A stretch of DNA of 36,155 nt from assembly GCA_002254365.1 (NCBI GenBank), contig NIUT01000091.1, forward strand, positions 1-36,155. Reading direction: 5' to 3'. The notes beneath the pieces are model-generated. The model was not told the origin of the DNA. It worked only from the letters and a program-made list of their open reading frames with translations, and made no database searches. How positions within the stretch are numbered: the stretch's first letter is position 1; every line of letters starts with the position of its first letter. This document shows, one piece after another, positions 1 to 12,034 of the stretch. Source of the stretch: Nitrospira sp. UW-LDO-01 (GTDB taxonomy: Bacteria; Nitrospirota; Nitrospiria; Nitrospirales; Nitrospiraceae). A program made the translations under genes and the position numbers.

Positions 1-108
1 ACACACCTTCGTCAACGCCGCCGTCAACGTCGTCTTCCCATGGTCCACATGCCCGATCGTCCCGATGTTCACGTGCGGCTTCTTCCGCTCGTATTTCGCC
101 TTCGCCAT
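1..108 (-). CDS. tuf: Elongation factor Tu, 5' end only (second tuf copy)
   Basis: This is the first 36 codons of a tuf gene that runs off the left edge of the window. EF-Tu is the GTPase that brings aminoacyl-tRNA to the ribosome. The P-loop GHVDHGKT is visible, and the ATG at 108-106 follows a strong GGGAGG ribosome binding site. The gene starts 29 bases after the fusA stop, the classical end of the str operon (rpsL-rpsG-fusA-tuf). All 108 bases match the start of the complete tuf at 16284-16391, while the sequence just upstream of the ATG differs. Identity confined to the coding part suggests gene conversion between the copies. Confidence 0.96.
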   Translation of the reverse strand, partial: MAKAKYERKKPHVNIGTIGHVDHGKTTLTAALTKVC

Positions 109-137
109 ACCCTACTCCCTCCCTGATTCAGCAATCA

Positions 138-2207
138 CTATTTTTTAATGATGGCTTCCGCAATATTCTTCGGAACTTGGTCGTAACGATCAAACTCCAT
201 GCTATACGTCGCGCGCCCTTGAGTCCGAGAACGAAGGTCCGTTGCATAACCAAACATTTCCATCAGCGGCACAACGGCATCAATCGCCTGAGCGCCAGCT
301 CGGACCTTCATGCCCTGCACCTTGCCCCTTCGCCCATTCAGATTACCGATAACGTCACCCATGAATTCCTGAGGAACCAACACCTCAACCTTCATAATTG
401 GCTCAAGTAGAACAGGGTCTGCCTTCTTACAAGCATCAGAGAACCCCATAGAGGCGGCAATTTTAAAGGCCATTTCATTCGAATCGACATCATGATACGA
501 GCCGTCGATGACCGTAACCTTCACGTCACGAAGCGGATAACCAGCCACTACACCAGTCTCCATCCTTTCTCGAACACCTTTTTCAATGGCAGGAATATAT
601 TCCCTCGGGATCGCCCCTCCCACTGTCTTATTGACAAACTCCAAACCCTTACCCACTTCGGACGGTTCAACGGTCAGGACAACATGGCCATATTGCCCAC
701 GCCCACCGGTCTGCTTAATATATTTCGATTCAGCCTCAGCCTTCCTTCTGATCGTCTCCCTGAACGCCACTTCAGGCTTTCCAACATTGGCCTCAACCTT
801 GAATTCGCGTAACATTCGATCAACAATAATTTCCAGATGCAACTCGCCCATTCCGGCAATGATCGTCTGAGCCGTCTCTTCATCCGTCCGCACACGGAAG
901 GATGGATCCTCTTGCGCCAACTTCTGGAGAGCAAAACCCATTTTCTCTTGGTCTTGCTTAGTTTTTGGTTCGATGGCCATAGCAATAACAGGCTCAGGGA
1001 ACTTCATCACCTCGAGCAGCACTGGCTGCTTTTCATCCGCCAAAGTATCTCCGGTAGTGGCGCCCTTAAGCCCCACCGCCGCAACAATATCCCCAGCATG
1101 AACTTCGTCGATTTCCTCTCGCTTGTTGGCATGCATCTTCAGAAGTCGACCGATCCGATCCTTCGCCCCCTTGGTGACATTCAAAACCGGAGTTCCGGTC
1201 TTAAGAGTTCCTGAATAGACCCGGAAATAGGTCAACTGACCAGCAAATGGATCAGACATGATCTTGAAGGCCAACGCGGCAAACGGCGCCGCATCATCTG
1301 ATTTTCTCTCCACCTCTTTACCACTATTAGGATCTACCCCCACAACAGGAGGAATATCCAACGGGGAAGGAAGATAATCGATGACACCATCCAGGAGCTG
1401 CTGAACGCCTTTATTTTTAAAGGCGGACCCACAAAGGACTGGCGTGACCTTCATCGAAATCGTCGCCGCTCGAATCGCGCGGACGACCTCCTCTTCCGTC
1501 AACGGATGACCATTTAGATACTTCTCCATCACTTGGTCATCAAACTCCGCAACGGCATCAAGCATCTTCTCTCGATACTCTTTCGCTTGCGCAAGAAGAT
1601 CGGACGGAATCTCATCAACCTTATATTTCGCACCCAGCGTTTCGTCGTCGTAAAAATAGCCCTTCATCCTAACCAAATCTATCGAGCCACGGAACTCAGC
1701 CTCACGACCAATAGGGATCTGAATAGGAACCGGCCTTGCCCCAAGCCGGTCAATAATGGATTGAACGCTGCCATAGAAGTCAGCTCCAATCCGATCCATC
1801 TTATTCATGAATGCGATTCGAGGAACGTGATACTTATCAGCCTGGCGCCAAACCGTCTCAGACTGAGGCTCAACCCCCTGCACGGAATCAAACGCAGCCA
1901 CTGCTCCATCAAGAACACGGAGCGAACGCTCGACTTCAATCGTAAAGTCCACATGGCCTGGCGTATCAATAATATTGATCCGATGGTCACGCCAGAAGCA
2001 GGTCGTCGCAGCAGCCGTAATAGTAATGCCGCGCTCTCGCTCCTGCTCCATCCAATCCATCGTGGCCGCACCCTCATGGACCTCACCCAACTTATGAGTC
2101 ATACCCGTGTAATAAAGGATCCTCTCCGTGGTCGTAGTCTTCCCTGCATCAATGTGAGCCATGATGCCAATGTTTCTGGTGTGATCCAACGATGTTTGAC
2201 GAGCCAC
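138..2207 (-). CDS. fusA: Elongation factor G
   Basis: EF-G is the translocation GTPase, which also acts with RRF in ribosome recycling. The G domain shows [19 protein letters not shown] and NKMD in the usual order. Domains II to V follow to a total of 689 residues, typical for the family. The reading frame is open 12 codons further upstream. The family start ([11 protein letters not shown]) matches the GTG at 2207-2205, which lies 5 bases after an AGAGGGG ribosome binding site, so I choose that non-ATG start. The gene sits between rpsG and tuf in the str operon and is probably transcribed from the promoter upstream of rpsL. It ends in TAG. Confidence 0.97.
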   Translation of the reverse strand: MARQTSLDHTRNIGIMAHIDAGKTTTTERILYYTGMTHKLGEVHEGAATMDWMEQERERGITITAAATTCFWRDHRINIIDTPGHVDFTIEVERSLRVLDGAVAAFDSVQGVEPQSETVWRQADKYHVPRIAFMNKMDRIGADFYGSVQSIIDRLGARPVPIQIPIGREAEFRGSIDLVRMKGYFYDDETLGAKYKVDEIPSDLLAQAKEYREKMLDAVAEFDDQVMEKYLNGHPLTEEEVVRAIRAATISMKVTPVLCGSAFKNKGVQQLLDGVIDYLPSPLDIPPVVGVDPNSGKEVERKSDDAAPFAALAFKIMSDPFAGQLTYFRVYSGTLKTGTPVLNVTKGAKDRIGRLLKMHANKREEIDEVHAGDIVAAVGLKGATTGDTLADEKQPVLLEVMKFPEPVIAMAIEPKTKQDQEKMGFALQKLAQEDPSFRVRTDEETAQTIIAGMGELHLEIIVDRMLREFKVEANVGKPEVAFRETIRRKAEAESKYIKQTGGRGQYGHVVLTVEPSEVGKGLEFVNKTVGGAIPREYIPAIEKGVRERMETGVVAGYPLRDVKVTVIDGSYHDVDSNEMAFKIAASMGFSDACKKADPVLLEPIMKVEVLVPQEFMGDVIGNLNGRRGKVQGMKVRAGAQAIDAVVPLMEMFGYATDLRSRTQGRATYSMEFDRYDQVPKNIAEAIIKK

Positions 2208-2321
2208 TTCTACCCCTCTAAAAACAAATATGCTGCAGATCAAGCCGCATCATACTGCTGCGATGTACGAGCACCCGGATCTGCGAATCGCAGCACGGCT
2301 CAACTGCAGCACAGAACGACG

Positions 2322-2792
2322 CTACCAGCGATAATGGGCAAAGGCCTTGTTCGCCTCAGCCATCCGATGCACGTCTTCCCGCTTCTTGACCGCAGCCCCA
2401 GTGTTATTTGAAGCATCAATCAATTCAGCTGCGAGCTTTTCACGCATACTCTTCCCACCACGCGTACGAGCAAATTGCGACAACCAACGCAAAGCCAACG
2501 AAACACGTCGAGCTGGCCTGATTTCAACTGGAACCTGATACGAAGCCCCCCCAACGCGGCGAGACTTCACCTCAACAATTGGCTTCACGTTATCCACTGC
2601 CGCCTTAAATACCTTGAGTGGATCGCCACCCGTTTTCTCCTGAATCGCATCGAAGGCTCCGTAGCAGATGCGCTCAGTCGTACTCTTTTTCCCGCTACTC
2701 ATCAGGGCATTAATAAACTTTCCCACCAGCTTGTCTCGATAGCGAACATCCGGAAGCACTTCTCGCTGACCTAAAAATCTACTGCGTGGCAT
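2322..2792 (-). CDS. rpsG: 30S ribosomal protein S7
   Basis: S7 is the primary binder of the 3' major domain of 16S rRNA and lies in the 30S head near the E site. At 156 residues it is the normal length. The N-terminus ([14 protein letters not shown]), the central [13 protein letters not shown] segment and the C-terminal [12 protein letters not shown] are all typical of S7. It lies 46 bases downstream of rpsL and 114 bases upstream of the GTG chosen for fusA. In E. coli S7 represses its own operon by binding the rpsL-rpsG spacer. The spacer here is short and I could not recognise such a site by eye. Confidence 0.97.
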   Translation of the reverse strand: MPRSRFLGQREVLPDVRYRDKLVGKFINALMSSGKKSTTERICYGAFDAIQEKTGGDPLKVFKAAVDNVKPIVEVKSRRVGGASYQVPVEIRPARRVSLALRWLSQFARTRGGKSMREKLAAELIDASNNTGAAVKKREDVHRMAEANKAFAHYRW

Positions 2793-2838
2793 AGTGACCT
2801 ATTCCGATATCTAGATTAAATCCATCACAACAAGATGT

Positions 2839-3210
2839 TTACTTTGGACGCTTAGCTCCGTACTTCGAACGACTCTGCTTTCGACCGGCTACCCCAACGG
2901 CATCTAATGCACCACGAACTAAATGGTAACGAACACCAGGAAGATCCTTGACACGTCCTCCTCGCACGAGCACGATTGAGTGCTCCTGGAGATTGTGCCC
3001 CACACCAGGGATATAAGTCGTCACTTCCATCCCGTTCGTCAATCGCACACGAGCAACTTTCCTCAACGCCGAGTTTGGCTTTTTGGGGGTCGTCGTATAA
3101 ACACGCAGACAGACTCCTCTTTTTTGAGGGCATGACCTCAAGGCAGGACTTTTTGTCTTGGACTTGACAAATACCCTCCCTTTTCGAACCAACTGATTAA
3201 TCGTAGGCAT
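2839..3210 (-). CDS. rpsL: 30S ribosomal protein S12
   Basis: S12 shapes the decoding centre and affects accuracy and streptomycin response. At 123 residues it has the usual length, opens with [11 protein letters not shown] and ends [13 protein letters not shown]. The residues where streptomycin resistance usually arises are the susceptible type: K43 in [11 protein letters not shown] and K88 in [13 protein letters not shown]89, the residue modified by RimO in some bacteria, is present. An AGAGGA ribosome binding site lies 10 bases before the ATG. This is the first gene of the str operon and lies about 50 bases downstream of the expected start of the perfect sigma70-type promoter at 3268-3296. 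Confidence 0.98.
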   Translation of the reverse strand: MPTINQLVRKGRVFVKSKTKSPALRSCPQKRGVCLRVYTTTPKKPNSALRKVARVRLTNGMEVTTYIPGVGHNLQEHSIVLVRGGRVKDLPGVRYHLVRGALDAVGVAGRKQSRSKYGAKRPK

Positions 3211-3267
3211 TCCGTTCAGATCCTCTTCAAGATATCAAGTACGTCCCATCATCTGCAAAGCCGCCGG

Positions 3268-3296
3268 ATTATAGTGACGCGATCACCAACTGTCAA
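3268..3296 (-). promoter_or_regulatory. Consensus sigma70-type promoter of the str operon
   Basis: On the minus strand TTGACA (3296-3291) and TATAAT (3273-3268) are separated by exactly 17 bases, so both hexamers are perfect matches. The -10 box is followed by a GC-rich stretch (CCGGCGGC), the kind of discriminator linked to stringent control. Transcription would start near 3262 and give a leader of about 50 bases to rpsL. The promoter sits in the 108-base gap after rpoC, so rpsL-rpsG-fusA-tuf need not rely on read-through from rpoBC. Confidence 0.85.
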
Positions 3297-3318
3297 GGGG
3301 TGAACGACCACAACTTTG

Positions 3319-6300
3319 CTACGATCGAGTATTTTCTCCTGACGTGGTGGACACAGCTGGCTCTGACGTCAGAGCAGCGGCTGGCGCTCCAGCACCAACG
3401 GACAGGCCTTCCGGTTTTTCACTCATCACAAATGTATCTCGATACTCCTCAAACCCGGATCCGGCAGGGATGAGACGCCCGACAATGACGTTCTCCTTCA
3501 ATCCCAAGAGATTATCCTCGCGACCATTGATAGCCGCTTCCGTCAAGACGCGCGTAGTTTCTTGGAAAGACGCCGCCGAGATAAAGCTGTCGGTCGTCAA
3601 GGCCGCCTTCGTAATACCCAACAGCACAGGCTTCCCTAAGGCCGGGGTTCCATCTTTAGACAGCACTCGCTCATTTTCCCTCTCAAAGACCCCCTTACTC
3701 ACCTGACTACCAGGTAGAAATTGGGTGTCTCCAGGGTCCTCAACGCGAACCTTGCGCAACATCTGCCTCACGATGATTTCAATGTGCTTGTCATTGATCG
3801 ACACACCCTGCAAACGATAGACATCCTGAACTTCATCCACCAAATACTTCTGCAACTCATTAGGACCAAGAACATCCAGAATGTCGTGAGGATTCGCCGA
3901 CCCATCCATAAGGGGCTCGCCAGCACGAACCCAATCACCCTCATGTACGTTGACGTGCTTTCCTTTGGGGATAAAATACTCCTTCACATCGCCCATCTTA
4001 TTGTCGACCAACACCTTACGCTGCCCTTTCACAAACCCACCGTAAGAAACCTCGCCATCGATTTCCGTGATGACGGCCTGCTCTTTTGGCTTTCTGGCTT
4101 CAAAGAGCTCCACGACCCGAGGAAGACCCCCAGTAATATCTTTTGTCTTCGTGGTCTCTCGAGGAATCTTTGCTAAGACGTCTCCGGGAAATACCGTGGC
4201 CCCCTTCTCAACGAAGATATGGGCCCCAACCGGCAATAAGTATCGCGCGACAGCATTCGAGCCGCCAGGCACCTTAGCCGTCTTGCCACCATCATCTTTG
4301 ATCGACACACGAGGACGAAGTGTTTGACCGGTATGCTCAATGATTACCTTGCGCGATAAACCCGTCACTTCGTCAAACTCGTCCTTCATCGTGACGCCTT
4401 CGACGATGTCCCCGTAGGCTATTCTCCCCCCCACCTCTGTTAAGATCGTAAGAGAGTACGGATCCCATTCAACGAGTTTTTGCCCGACGACAACAGGATC
4501 GCCATCTTTGATCTTGATCTTTGCCCCGTACACAACGGGGTACTTCTCTCGCTCTCGGCCACTCTCATCCACGATCGCAATTTTCGTATTGCGATTCATG
4601 ACGACCCACTCACCATCTTTATTGCGAACAGCAATCCCAGCATTGTGAATGTCGGCGTTCTTCTTCGCATCAAAACTCATGAACTTGATCCGCCCGGCAT
4701 GTTTGGCCTCGACCACCGTTTGCTCAACCACCTTACTGGCCGTACCACCAATATGGAACGTCCGCATGGTGAGCTGCGTTCCAGGCTCTCCAATTGACTG
4801 TGCCGCGATGACACCGACCGGCTCACCCTTCTCGACCAGACGCCCCCGAGCTAAGTCACGTCCATAACAAGCCCGGCACACCCCCCGCGGCGCTTGACAG
4901 GTCAGAACGGATCGAATTTTGACACGGTCCACTCCGGCCTCAACAACCGACTTTGTCAGCTCCTCAGTAATTTCTTCGTTCCAGGAAACAATAATTTCCC
5001 CTGTCACGGGATCACGAATGTCCTCGGCCGCCAACCGGCCAAGGATTCGCTCCTCTAAAGGCTGAATGACTTCCCCACCTTCCACGAGGGGACTGACTGT
5101 AATGCCGTCGCGCGTCCCACAGTCGATCTCGTGAATGATAACGTCCTGGGCAATGTCGACGAGGCGACGAGTCAGATACCCTGAATTGGCGGTCTTCAGC
5201 GCTGTATCAGCAAGACCCTTACGGGCACCGTGAGTGGAGATAAAATACTGCAACACCGTCAGCCCCTCACGGAAATTAGCCGTAATCGGTGTTTCAATGA
5301 TCTCACCGGATGGTTTTGCCATGAGACCGCGCATCCCACCCAGCTGGCGGATTTGCTGTGAGCTGCCGCGCGCACCGGAATCAGCCATCATAAAGATGGG
5401 GTTAAACGATTCAACCTTACCGGGATCGCCGCCAGCTCCAAGCTCTTTCATCATCTCATTGGAAACCTGTTCCGTGACGTGCGCCCAGATATCGATGACC
5501 TTATTGTACCGCTCTCCGTTCGTGATCAACCCTTCAGAATACTGCTTCTCGATCTCATTGACCTCTCGTTGCGCCTTCCCGATGAAGTCTTCTTTCTTAC
5601 TCGGAATGTGCATGTTGTCGATACAGATCGATAACCCGGCTTTTGTCGCATAGGTAAAGCCGATATCCTTGATCTTATCCAGAAATTCAACGGTGTCGCG
5701 ATGGCCGGTCTGACGGTAGACCGCATCAATAAGTTTGGTCATTTCCTTCTTGGTCATGAGCTTATTCGCATTGGCGAATGGAAGCCCCGACGGGAGAATT
5801 TCGGAGAGCAGCACCCGCCCGACGGTCGTCTGCACCAGTGAGCCGGACAGGCGCACCTTGATTCGAGCATGCTCATCCACTTCGCGCGCATCAAAGGCGA
5901 TCCGAACTTCTTCAGCTGACCCGAAGACCTTCCCCTCACCCTTGGCTCCGAGTCGTTCCTTTGTCAGCCAGTAACATCCCAACACCATGTCCTGTGAGGG
6001 CACGGCAATCGGTTTCCCGTTAGCCGGGGAGAGAATATTGTTGATGGCCATCATCAAAACGCGCGCTTCAACCTGTGCCTCCACAGACAACGGCACATGC
6101 ACCGCCATTTGATCTCCATCGAAGTCTGCGTTGAACGCCGCGCAGACGAGCGGGTGCAAGCGAATCGCCTTCCCTTCCACCAACACAGGATCAAACGCTT
6201 GAATGCCCAATCGATGGAGCGTTGGCGCCCGATTCAGCAATACCGGATGCTCGCGAATGACCTCATCCAGCACATCCCAGACCTCCGGGCGCTCTTTCTC

Positions 6301-7506
6301 TACCAACCGCTTCGCACTTTTAATCGTTGTCGCCGCCCCACGAGCCTCCAGCTTATGGAAGATAAATGGCTTGAACAATTCCAGCGCCATCTTCTTGGGA
6401 AGCCCGCATTGATGAAGGCGCAACTCCGGGCCGACGACGATGACCGTACGACCTGAATAATCCACGCGCTTCCCGAGCAGATTCTGTCGGAACCGCCCTT
6501 GCTTTCCCTTAAGCATATCGCTTAACGACTTCAGTGGCCGCTTGTTTGGTCCACGAATGGCACGCCCTCGCCGCCCGTTGTCAAAAAGGGCATCGACCGC
6601 CTCCTGCAACATTCGCATTTCATTCCGGATGATGACCCCCGGCGCCTTCAGCTCCATTAAACGCTTCAACCGATTGTTGCGATTAATCACACGTCGATAG
6701 AGATCGTTTAGGTCAGACGTGGCAAATCGCCCACCATCCAGCGGAACCAAGGGGCGTAGTTCTGGGGGAAGAACCGGGATGACATCCATGATCATCCACT
6801 CTGGTTTATTGCCAGACTTTCTAAAGGCTTCAAGTACCTTAAGCCGCTTCGCGTACTTCTTTTTCATCGCCGCAGAAGTGGACGCTCGGGCCTTTACCTG
6901 CAGTTCGTCCCACAGCGCATTGATATCGATCTTCCTCAGCAAGTCACGGATGGCTTCAGCCCCAATCCCGACCTTAAACCCGCTCGATCCATACTCTGAA
7001 ACAAGTGTGCGCAACTTATCCTCAGGCACTAACTCTTTTTCCGAGAGATCCGTTGATCCGGGATCCACACACACGTAGCTTTCAAAGTAGAGAATCTTCT
7101 CCAACTGCTTCAGGCTCATATCGAGCAGAGTTCCGATCCGGCTCGGTACGCCCTTCAAAAACCAAATATGGGCAACAGGCGCAGCTAATTCGATATGTCC
7201 CATTCGCTCGCGACGAACCTTCGATTGAATGACTTCAACGCCGCACTTATCGCAGACGATTCCGCGATGTTTCATCCGTTTATATTTTCCGCAATTGCAC
7301 TCCCAATCCTTCGTTGGGCCAAAAATCTTGGCACAGAAGAGCCCATCTTTTTCCGGCTTGAATGACCGATAATTGATCGTCTCCGGCTTTTTGACCTCAC
7401 CATAGGACCAGGACCTTATTTTCTCGGGCGAGGCGATGCGAATACGCATCGAATCAAACGAGACAGAATCCCGCTGCTTTTCAAATAATGTATATACGCC
7501 TTCCAA
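3319..7506 (-). CDS. rpoC: RNA polymerase beta' subunit
   Basis: This is the large catalytic subunit of RNA polymerase. From the TTG at 7506-7504 it has 1395 residues. That start lies 8 bases after a GGAGGAGG ribosome binding site. It puts the N-terminal zinc-finger cysteines at 70, 72, 85 and 88, the same numbers as in E. coli, so it is preferred over the ATG at 7548, which has no good site. The catalytic NADFDGDQM is at residues 459-467. The second zinc site is present as a Cys in IDCGTRDG plus the three in [11 protein letters not shown]. It follows rpoB by 46 bases. The C-terminal tail is Ala/Ser/Thr-rich. Confidence 0.98.
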   Translation of the reverse strand: MEGVYTLFEKQRDSVSFDSMRIRIASPEKIRSWSYGEVKKPETINYRSFKPEKDGLFCAKIFGPTKDWECNCGKYKRMKHRGIVCDKCGVEVIQSKVRRERMGHIELAAPVAHIWFLKGVPSRIGTLLDMSLKQLEKILYFESYVCVDPGSTDLSEKELVPEDKLRTLVSEYGSSGFKVGIGAEAIRDLLRKIDINALWDELQVKARASTSAAMKKKYAKRLKVLEAFRKSGNKPEWMIMDVIPVLPPELRPLVPLDGGRFATSDLNDLYRRVINRNNRLKRLMELKAPGVIIRNEMRMLQEAVDALFDNGRRGRAIRGPNKRPLKSLSDMLKGKQGRFRQNLLGKRVDYSGRTVIVVGPELRLHQCGLPKKMALELFKPFIFHKLEARGAATTIKSAKRLVEKERPEVWDVLDEVIREHPVLLNRAPTLHRLGIQAFDPVLVEGKAIRLHPLVCAAFNADFDGDQMAVHVPLSVEAQVEARVLMMAINNILSPANGKPIAVPSQDMVLGCYWLTKERLGAKGEGKVFGSAEEVRIAFDAREVDEHARIKVRLSGSLVQTTVGRVLLSEILPSGLPFANANKLMTKKEMTKLIDAVYRQTGHRDTVEFLDKIKDIGFTYATKAGLSICIDNMHIPSKKEDFIGKAQREVNEIEKQYSEGLITNGERYNKVIDIWAHVTEQVSNEMMKELGAGGDPGKVESFNPIFMMADSGARGSSQQIRQLGGMRGLMAKPSGEIIETPITANFREGLTVLQYFISTHGARKGLADTALKTANSGYLTRRLVDIAQDVIIHEIDCGTRDGITVSPLVEGGEVIQPLEERILGRLAAEDIRDPVTGEIIVSWNEEITEELTKSVVEAGVDRVKIRSVLTCQAPRGVCRACYGRDLARGRLVEKGEPVGVIAAQSIGEPGTQLTMRTFHIGGTASKVVEQTVVEAKHAGRIKFMSFDAKKNADIHNAGIAVRNKDGEWVVMNRNTKIAIVDESGREREKYPVVYGAKIKIKDGDPVVVGQKLVEWDPYSLTILTEVGGRIAYGDIVEGVTMKDEFDEVTGLSRKVIIEHTGQTLRPRVSIKDDGGKTAKVPGGSNAVARYLLPVGAHIFVEKGATVFPGDVLAKIPRETTKTKDITGGLPRVVELFEARKPKEQAVITEIDGEVSYGGFVKGQRKVLVDNKMGDVKEYFIPKGKHVNVHEGDWVRAGEPLMDGSANPHDILDVLGPNELQKYLVDEVQDVYRLQGVSINDKHIEIIVRQMLRKVRVEDPGDTQFLPGSQVSKGVFERENERVLSKDGTPALGKPVLLGITKAALTTDSFISAASFQETTRVLTEAAINGREDNLLGLKENVIVGRLIPAGSGFEEYRDTFVMSEKPEGLSVGAGAPAAALTSEPAVSTTSGENTRS

Positions 7507-7552
7507 GGTAATGACCTCCTCCGATGCCGGCCACTCGCCGACACACAAGCGG

Positions 7553-10500
7553 TTAGTCTTGCGTCTTCACTAACTCGACATCAAGTCCCAAGCTCTGCAA
7601 CTCCTTGACCAACACATTGAACGACTCAGGCAGCCCCGGCTCAAGGAACGGCTCACCCTTGACGATCGCTTCATACATGCGAGACCGTCCAGGGACATCG
7701 TCGGACTTGACCGTGAGGAATTCCTGCAATGTCGACGCCGCTCCGTACGCCTGCAGAGCCCACACTTCCATTTCCCCTAATCGCTGGCCTCCGAATTGGG
7801 CCTTCCCGCCCAACGGCTGCTGCGTCACAAGCGAATACGGACCGATGGACCGTGCGTGAATCTTGTCGTCCACCAAGTGGTGCAGTTTGAGCACATACAT
7901 ATACCCGACGGTAACCGGACTCCCGAACGGCTCTCCGGTTTTTCCGTCAACGAGATGTGCTTGGCCACTCGTTGGCAGCTTCGCCTTTTTGAGCAATTCC
8001 TTAATTTCCTTCTCAGAGGCTCCGTCAAAAACCGGGCTCGCCACTTTCACCCCTAATGCCTTCGCCGCCCATCCAAGGTGGGTTTCCAAGATCTGTCCGA
8101 CATTCATACGAGATGGCACACCAAGCGGATTCAAGACAATTTCAACGGGAGTCCCATCCGGCAAGTAGGGCATATCCTCCTCCGGCAACACTCGAGACAC
8201 AACCCCTTTATTGCCGTGACGGCCGGCCATCTTGTCGCCGACTTGAATCTTGCGCTTCATCGCAATGTAGACCTTGACCAGCTTGATGACACCTGGAGGC
8301 AATTCATCGCCTCGCTTTAGCCGGCCGACTTTCTCGTCATACAGCGTTTGAAGGATCTCGATCTGTTCCTTCGCCCTCCGTTCGACATCCTCCAGCTCCT
8401 TTTGCTCGTCTGGGTCGCTCAGGATAATGTGCCGCACCGTGTCATCAGGCAATCGCTTGAGGATTTCGGCGGTCAATTTCCCCTTCTTCTTCAGTATGAC
8501 ATCGCCGCTTTCAGGATCCATCAGATCGCGTCCCACGACCTTACCGAGCAAGAGCTTCCGGATCTTCTTCGTCTTCTCTTCATCAATGATCCGCAGCTCT
8601 TCATGGTGATCACGCTGCAATTTCATTTGGTCATCGGTTTCAATGCTCTTCGATCGCTCATCCTTATCAAGCCCTTTGCGTGAAAAGATTTTCACATCGA
8701 CGACAATGCCTTCAACACCAGGAGGCACCGTGAGCGACGTATCCTTCACATCTCCGGCTTTCTCACCAAAGATCGCCCTGAGCAATTTCTCTTCCGGAGT
8801 CAGCTGAGTCTCACCTTTTGGCGTCACCTTACCGACGAGAATATCGCCAGGCTTTACCTCGGCACCGATACGAATGATGCCGCTTTCATCCAAATTCCGC
8901 AGCGCCTCTTCCCCAACGTTGGGAATATCTCGCGTCACATCTTCCTTACCCAACTTGGTGTCCCGAGCTTCAACTTCGAACTCTTCAATATGAATTGACG
9001 TGAAGGCATCCTCGCGGACCAGCTTTTCACTGAGCAAAATGGCGTCTTCGAAGTTATATCCGCCCCAAGGCATGAACGCGACAAGCACGTTCTTCCCCAA
9101 GGCCAACTCCCCATGATCAATCGCCGGCCCGTCTCCCAATACTTGTCCCTGCTTAACCGGTTGACCGATTCGAACCACGGGAGTCTGCGTAATGCAGGTG
9201 TTCTGATTTGATCGCTGGAACTTAATGAGATCGTACACATCCAGCCCCGAATCTTTCCCCTTCTTGCCGTCCTTTGCTTCCGCCCGCACCACGATGCGAG
9301 TCGCATCGACACTCTCGACAACACCCGGACGCCGAGCCTGAATCACATACCCGGAGTCTCTTGCGACCACAGCCTCCATCCCTGTTCCAACCAGCGGAGA
9401 TTCGGACGTGACCAACGGCACAGCCTGCCGCTGCATATTGGATCCCATCAGCGCACGGTTGGCATCGTCATGCTCTAAAAATGGTACGAGAGCCGTCGCG
9501 ACACTTACGACTTGCTTCGGCGATACGTCCATATAATCGATTTTATCCGGCGCGGCTAAGACAAAGTCTCCACCATGACGACAAGACACTGTTTCCGACA
9601 CTAACTTATTAGTCCCATCCAGCTTCGAGTTCGCCTGAGCGATGATGTATTTATCGCCTTCGATCGCTGAGAGAAATTCCATTTCATCCGTGACACGCCC
9701 TTTCACAACCTTCCGATAGGGTGCCTCGATGAATCCAAATTGGTTAATCCGCGCATACGTGGCCAGCGACGTGATCAACCCGATGTTCGGACCTTCCGGC
9801 GTTTCAATCGGGCAGATACGACTATAGTGAGACGGATGCACGTCTCTCACCTCGAACCCGGCACGCTCTCTGGTCAACCCACCAGGACCAAGCGCGGACA
9901 GACGACGTTTATGCGTGATCTCGGCCAGAGGGTTCGTTTGGTCCATAAATTGAGACAACTGGCTACTGCTGAAGAATTCCTTAACCGCCGCCACCACCGG
10001 CTTGGCGTTGATCAGGTCGTGCGGGAGAACCGTTTCCATATCAAGGAGATTCATCCGCTCCTTGATGCTGCGCTCCATCCGAACGAGGCCCAGTCGAAAC
10101 TGATTTTCAAGTAATTCACCGACGGACCGTACACGACGATTACCCAAGTGATCGATATCGTCGATTTCTCCCTTGCCGATCTTCAGATTCACGAGATAGC
10201 GAATGACTTCCACGATATCCTGGGCGGTGAGAGTTCGCTGCTCGAGCGGCAAATCTAATCCGAGCTTCTTATTGAGCTTGAGACGACCAACTGGCGACAG
10301 ATCGTACCGCTTGGAGTTCAGAAAAAGATTATCGAACAAGGCCCGTGCGGTATCGACTGATGGAGTCTCCCCCGGGCGCAGACGACGGTAGATCTCAACC
10401 ATCGCCTCCTCTTTTGACCCAATCTTTTCCATCTCCAACGTATCGAGAATCACCGGCGTGGCTGTGGCCATGTCGAGATAGATCACCTTAAACTCTTCGA

Positions 10501-11509
10501 CATCGCTCTCGACGATTTGCTCGACGATCTCGGCAGTCAACCGTTGATTCTTCTCCGCCAGTTTGTTCTTCTTTGAATCGACGACCTCCGTGAGGACGGC
10601 GCGGCCCACCAACTCCCCGGGAAGCATCGGGATTTCTTTCACTCCTGCCGCCTTAAGCTTGGCGATCATCCCTTTAGTCAGCCGAGCCCCCTCTCGCACC
10701 AACGGTTCCTTGCTATTCTTGTCCGTGACCTCAGCGGAACAGCGAAGTCCATGATGAATCTCCGCATCCAGCTTGCGGAACATCTTGCCCTTCGATACCC
10801 GGATTTCCTCAACGGGATAATACATTTTGAGCAAATCGTCACTCGAAAAGCCGAACGCTTTCAACAAAATCGTGGTGGGCATTTTCCGCCGACGATCAAT
10901 CCGGACATAAAGAATGTCCCTGGCATCAAACTCAAAGTCGAGCCATGAGCCTCGATAGGGGATAATGCGCGCCGAGTACAAAACCTTCCCGCTCGCATGC
11001 GTACGCCCCTTATCATGAGTGAAGGAGGCACCAGGCGACCGATGAAGCTGACTGACGACGACTCGTTCGGTTCCATTGACGATAAAGGTCCCTCGTTCGG
11101 TCATCAGAGGTAATTCACCGACATAGACCTCTTGCTCCCGCACATCGAGCACCTTCTTACGAGGTCCCTTATCTTCCTTATCGAATACCACCAAGCGAAC
11201 ACGCAGCTTCAGCGGAACAGCAAAGGTCATTCCTTGCTCAAGGCACTCGCGCTCATCGTACTTTGGCACACCCAAGGTGTAACTTGAGAATTCGAGTACA
11301 GCCGTATTGTTGTAGTCTGGAATCGGGAATACGCTGGCCAACGCCGCCTGCAATCCATAATCTTTCCGGCGATCCGGCTCGACCTCAAATTGCAGAAACT
11401 CCTCGTAGGAGCGCTTCTGAATTTCGATCAGATCTGGAATATCGATATTGGTTCGAATGCGTGAAAAATCTTTCCGCTCGACGAACTCCTGCAGAGTCGT
11501 TTCGGACAT
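7553..11509 (-). CDS. rpoB: RNA polymerase beta subunit
   Basis: At 1318 residues this is the usual length for a beta subunit without large lineage insertions. The rifampicin pocket reads [20 protein letters not shown] followed by [10 protein letters not shown]. The Asp, His and Ser residues that confer sensitivity are present. One position (Ser522 in E. coli) is Ala. The [15 protein letters not shown] segment, the active-site [12 protein letters not shown] region and [13 protein letters not shown] are all present. The ATG follows GGAGGAG. The 123 bases between it and the L7/L12 stop hold no promoter or terminator that I can recognise, so it is probably co-transcribed with the ribosomal protein genes. 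Confidence 0.98.
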   Translation of the reverse strand: MSETTLQEFVERKDFSRIRTNIDIPDLIEIQKRSYEEFLQFEVEPDRRKDYGLQAALASVFPIPDYNNTAVLEFSSYTLGVPKYDERECLEQGMTFAVPLKLRVRLVVFDKEDKGPRKKVLDVREQEVYVGELPLMTERGTFIVNGTERVVVSQLHRSPGASFTHDKGRTHASGKVLYSARIIPYRGSWLDFEFDARDILYVRIDRRRKMPTTILLKAFGFSSDDLLKMYYPVEEIRVSKGKMFRKLDAEIHHGLRCSAEVTDKNSKEPLVREGARLTKGMIAKLKAAGVKEIPMLPGELVGRAVLTEVVDSKKNKLAEKNQRLTAEIVEQIVESDVEEFKVIYLDMATATPVILDTLEMEKIGSKEEAMVEIYRRLRPGETPSVDTARALFDNLFLNSKRYDLSPVGRLKLNKKLGLDLPLEQRTLTAQDIVEVIRYLVNLKIGKGEIDDIDHLGNRRVRSVGELLENQFRLGLVRMERSIKERMNLLDMETVLPHDLINAKPVVAAVKEFFSSSQLSQFMDQTNPLAEITHKRRLSALGPGGLTRERAGFEVRDVHPSHYSRICPIETPEGPNIGLITSLATYARINQFGFIEAPYRKVVKGRVTDEMEFLSAIEGDKYIIAQANSKLDGTNKLVSETVSCRHGGDFVLAAPDKIDYMDVSPKQVVSVATALVPFLEHDDANRALMGSNMQRQAVPLVTSESPLVGTGMEAVVARDSGYVIQARRPGVVESVDATRIVVRAEAKDGKKGKDSGLDVYDLIKFQRSNQNTCITQTPVVRIGQPVKQGQVLGDGPAIDHGELALGKNVLVAFMPWGGYNFEDAILLSEKLVREDAFTSIHIEEFEVEARDTKLGKEDVTRDIPNVGEEALRNLDESGIIRIGAEVKPGDILVGKVTPKGETQLTPEEKLLRAIFGEKAGDVKDTSLTVPPGVEGIVVDVKIFSRKGLDKDERSKSIETDDQMKLQRDHHEELRIIDEEKTKKIRKLLLGKVVGRDLMDPESGDVILKKKGKLTAEILKRLPDDTVRHIILSDPDEQKELEDVERRAKEQIEILQTLYDEKVGRLKRGDELPPGVIKLVKVYIAMKRKIQVGDKMAGRHGNKGVVSRVLPEEDMPYLPDGTPVEIVLNPLGVPSRMNVGQILETHLGWAAKALGVKVASPVFDGASEKEIKELLKKAKLPTSGQAHLVDGKTGEPFGSPVTVGYMYVLKLHHLVDDKIHARSIGPYSLVTQQPLGGKAQFGGQRLGEMEVWALQAYGAASTLQEFLTVKSDDVPGRSRMYEAIVKGEPFLEPGLPESFNVLVKELQSLGLDVELVKTQD

Positions 11510-11632
11510 TCCTACTCCTCCACACTGGTTGGCGGTGAACAGCAGCCACCGGTCACGACACGTGCAAACAGGTCAACAGCGATCAACCTGCCGCTCATGC
11601 ACAATGACCAGTGACTATGACGAATGATGCTC

Positions 11633-12034
11633 CTACTTCACTTCGACTTTTGCACCGCTTTCTTCGAGCTTTTTCTTCATCGTATCCGCCTCTTCCTTGG
11701 CCACTCCGGTCTTGACCGGTTTCGGAGCGCCTTCGACCAGATCCTTTGCTTCCTTCAACCCAAGATTGGTCAGTTCTCGAACCACCTTAATAACCTGGAT
11801 TTTCTTGTCTGCCGGTGCGGATGCGAGAATAACATCGAATGCCGTCTTCTCTTCAGCCGGCGCCGCCGCTCCTCCGCCGGCAGCCGGTGCCGCCGCTACC
11901 GCAACTGGGGCGGCCGCCGTAACACCGAATCTCGTTTCCAATCCCTTCACAAGCTCGGCTAAATCGAGTACGCTCATACCTTCGATCGCCTTGATCAATT
12001 CCTCTTGCGACAATTTTCCTTCTGTAGCTGGCAT
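11633..12034 (-). CDS. rplL: Ribosomal protein L7/L12 (internal start within the L10 frame)
   Basis: L7/L12 is the multi-copy stalk protein that recruits the translational GTPases. The 133-residue product has the N-terminal dimerisation domain ([20 protein letters not shown]), an Ala/Gly/Pro-rich hinge and a C-terminal domain ending [10 protein letters not shown]. The ATG at 12034-12032 follows an AAAGGAG ribosome binding site with 8-base spacing, so independent initiation is likely. That site lies entirely inside the last codons of L10. Because no stop separates the genes, ribosomes from rplJ would read through this start. Internal initiation would supply the excess of free L7/L12 that the stalk needs. 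Confidence 0.9.
   Translation of the reverse strand: MPATEGKLSQEELIKAIEGMSVLDLAELVKGLETRFGVTAAAPVAVAAAPAAGGGAAAPAEEKTAFDVILASAPADKKIQVIKVVRELTNLGLKEAKDLVEGAPKPVKTGVAKEEADTMKKKLEESGAKVEVK

Noticed and set aside
1533..2411. 292-codon plus-strand frame opposite fusA and rpsG
   Set aside because: It lies antisense across two highly conserved genes and their spacer, with atypical composition and no domain.
7507..7548. Upstream ATG start for rpoC giving 14 extra residues
   Set aside because: It lacks a ribosome binding site, while the TTG at 7506 has an excellent one and restores E. coli-like numbering of the zinc cysteines.
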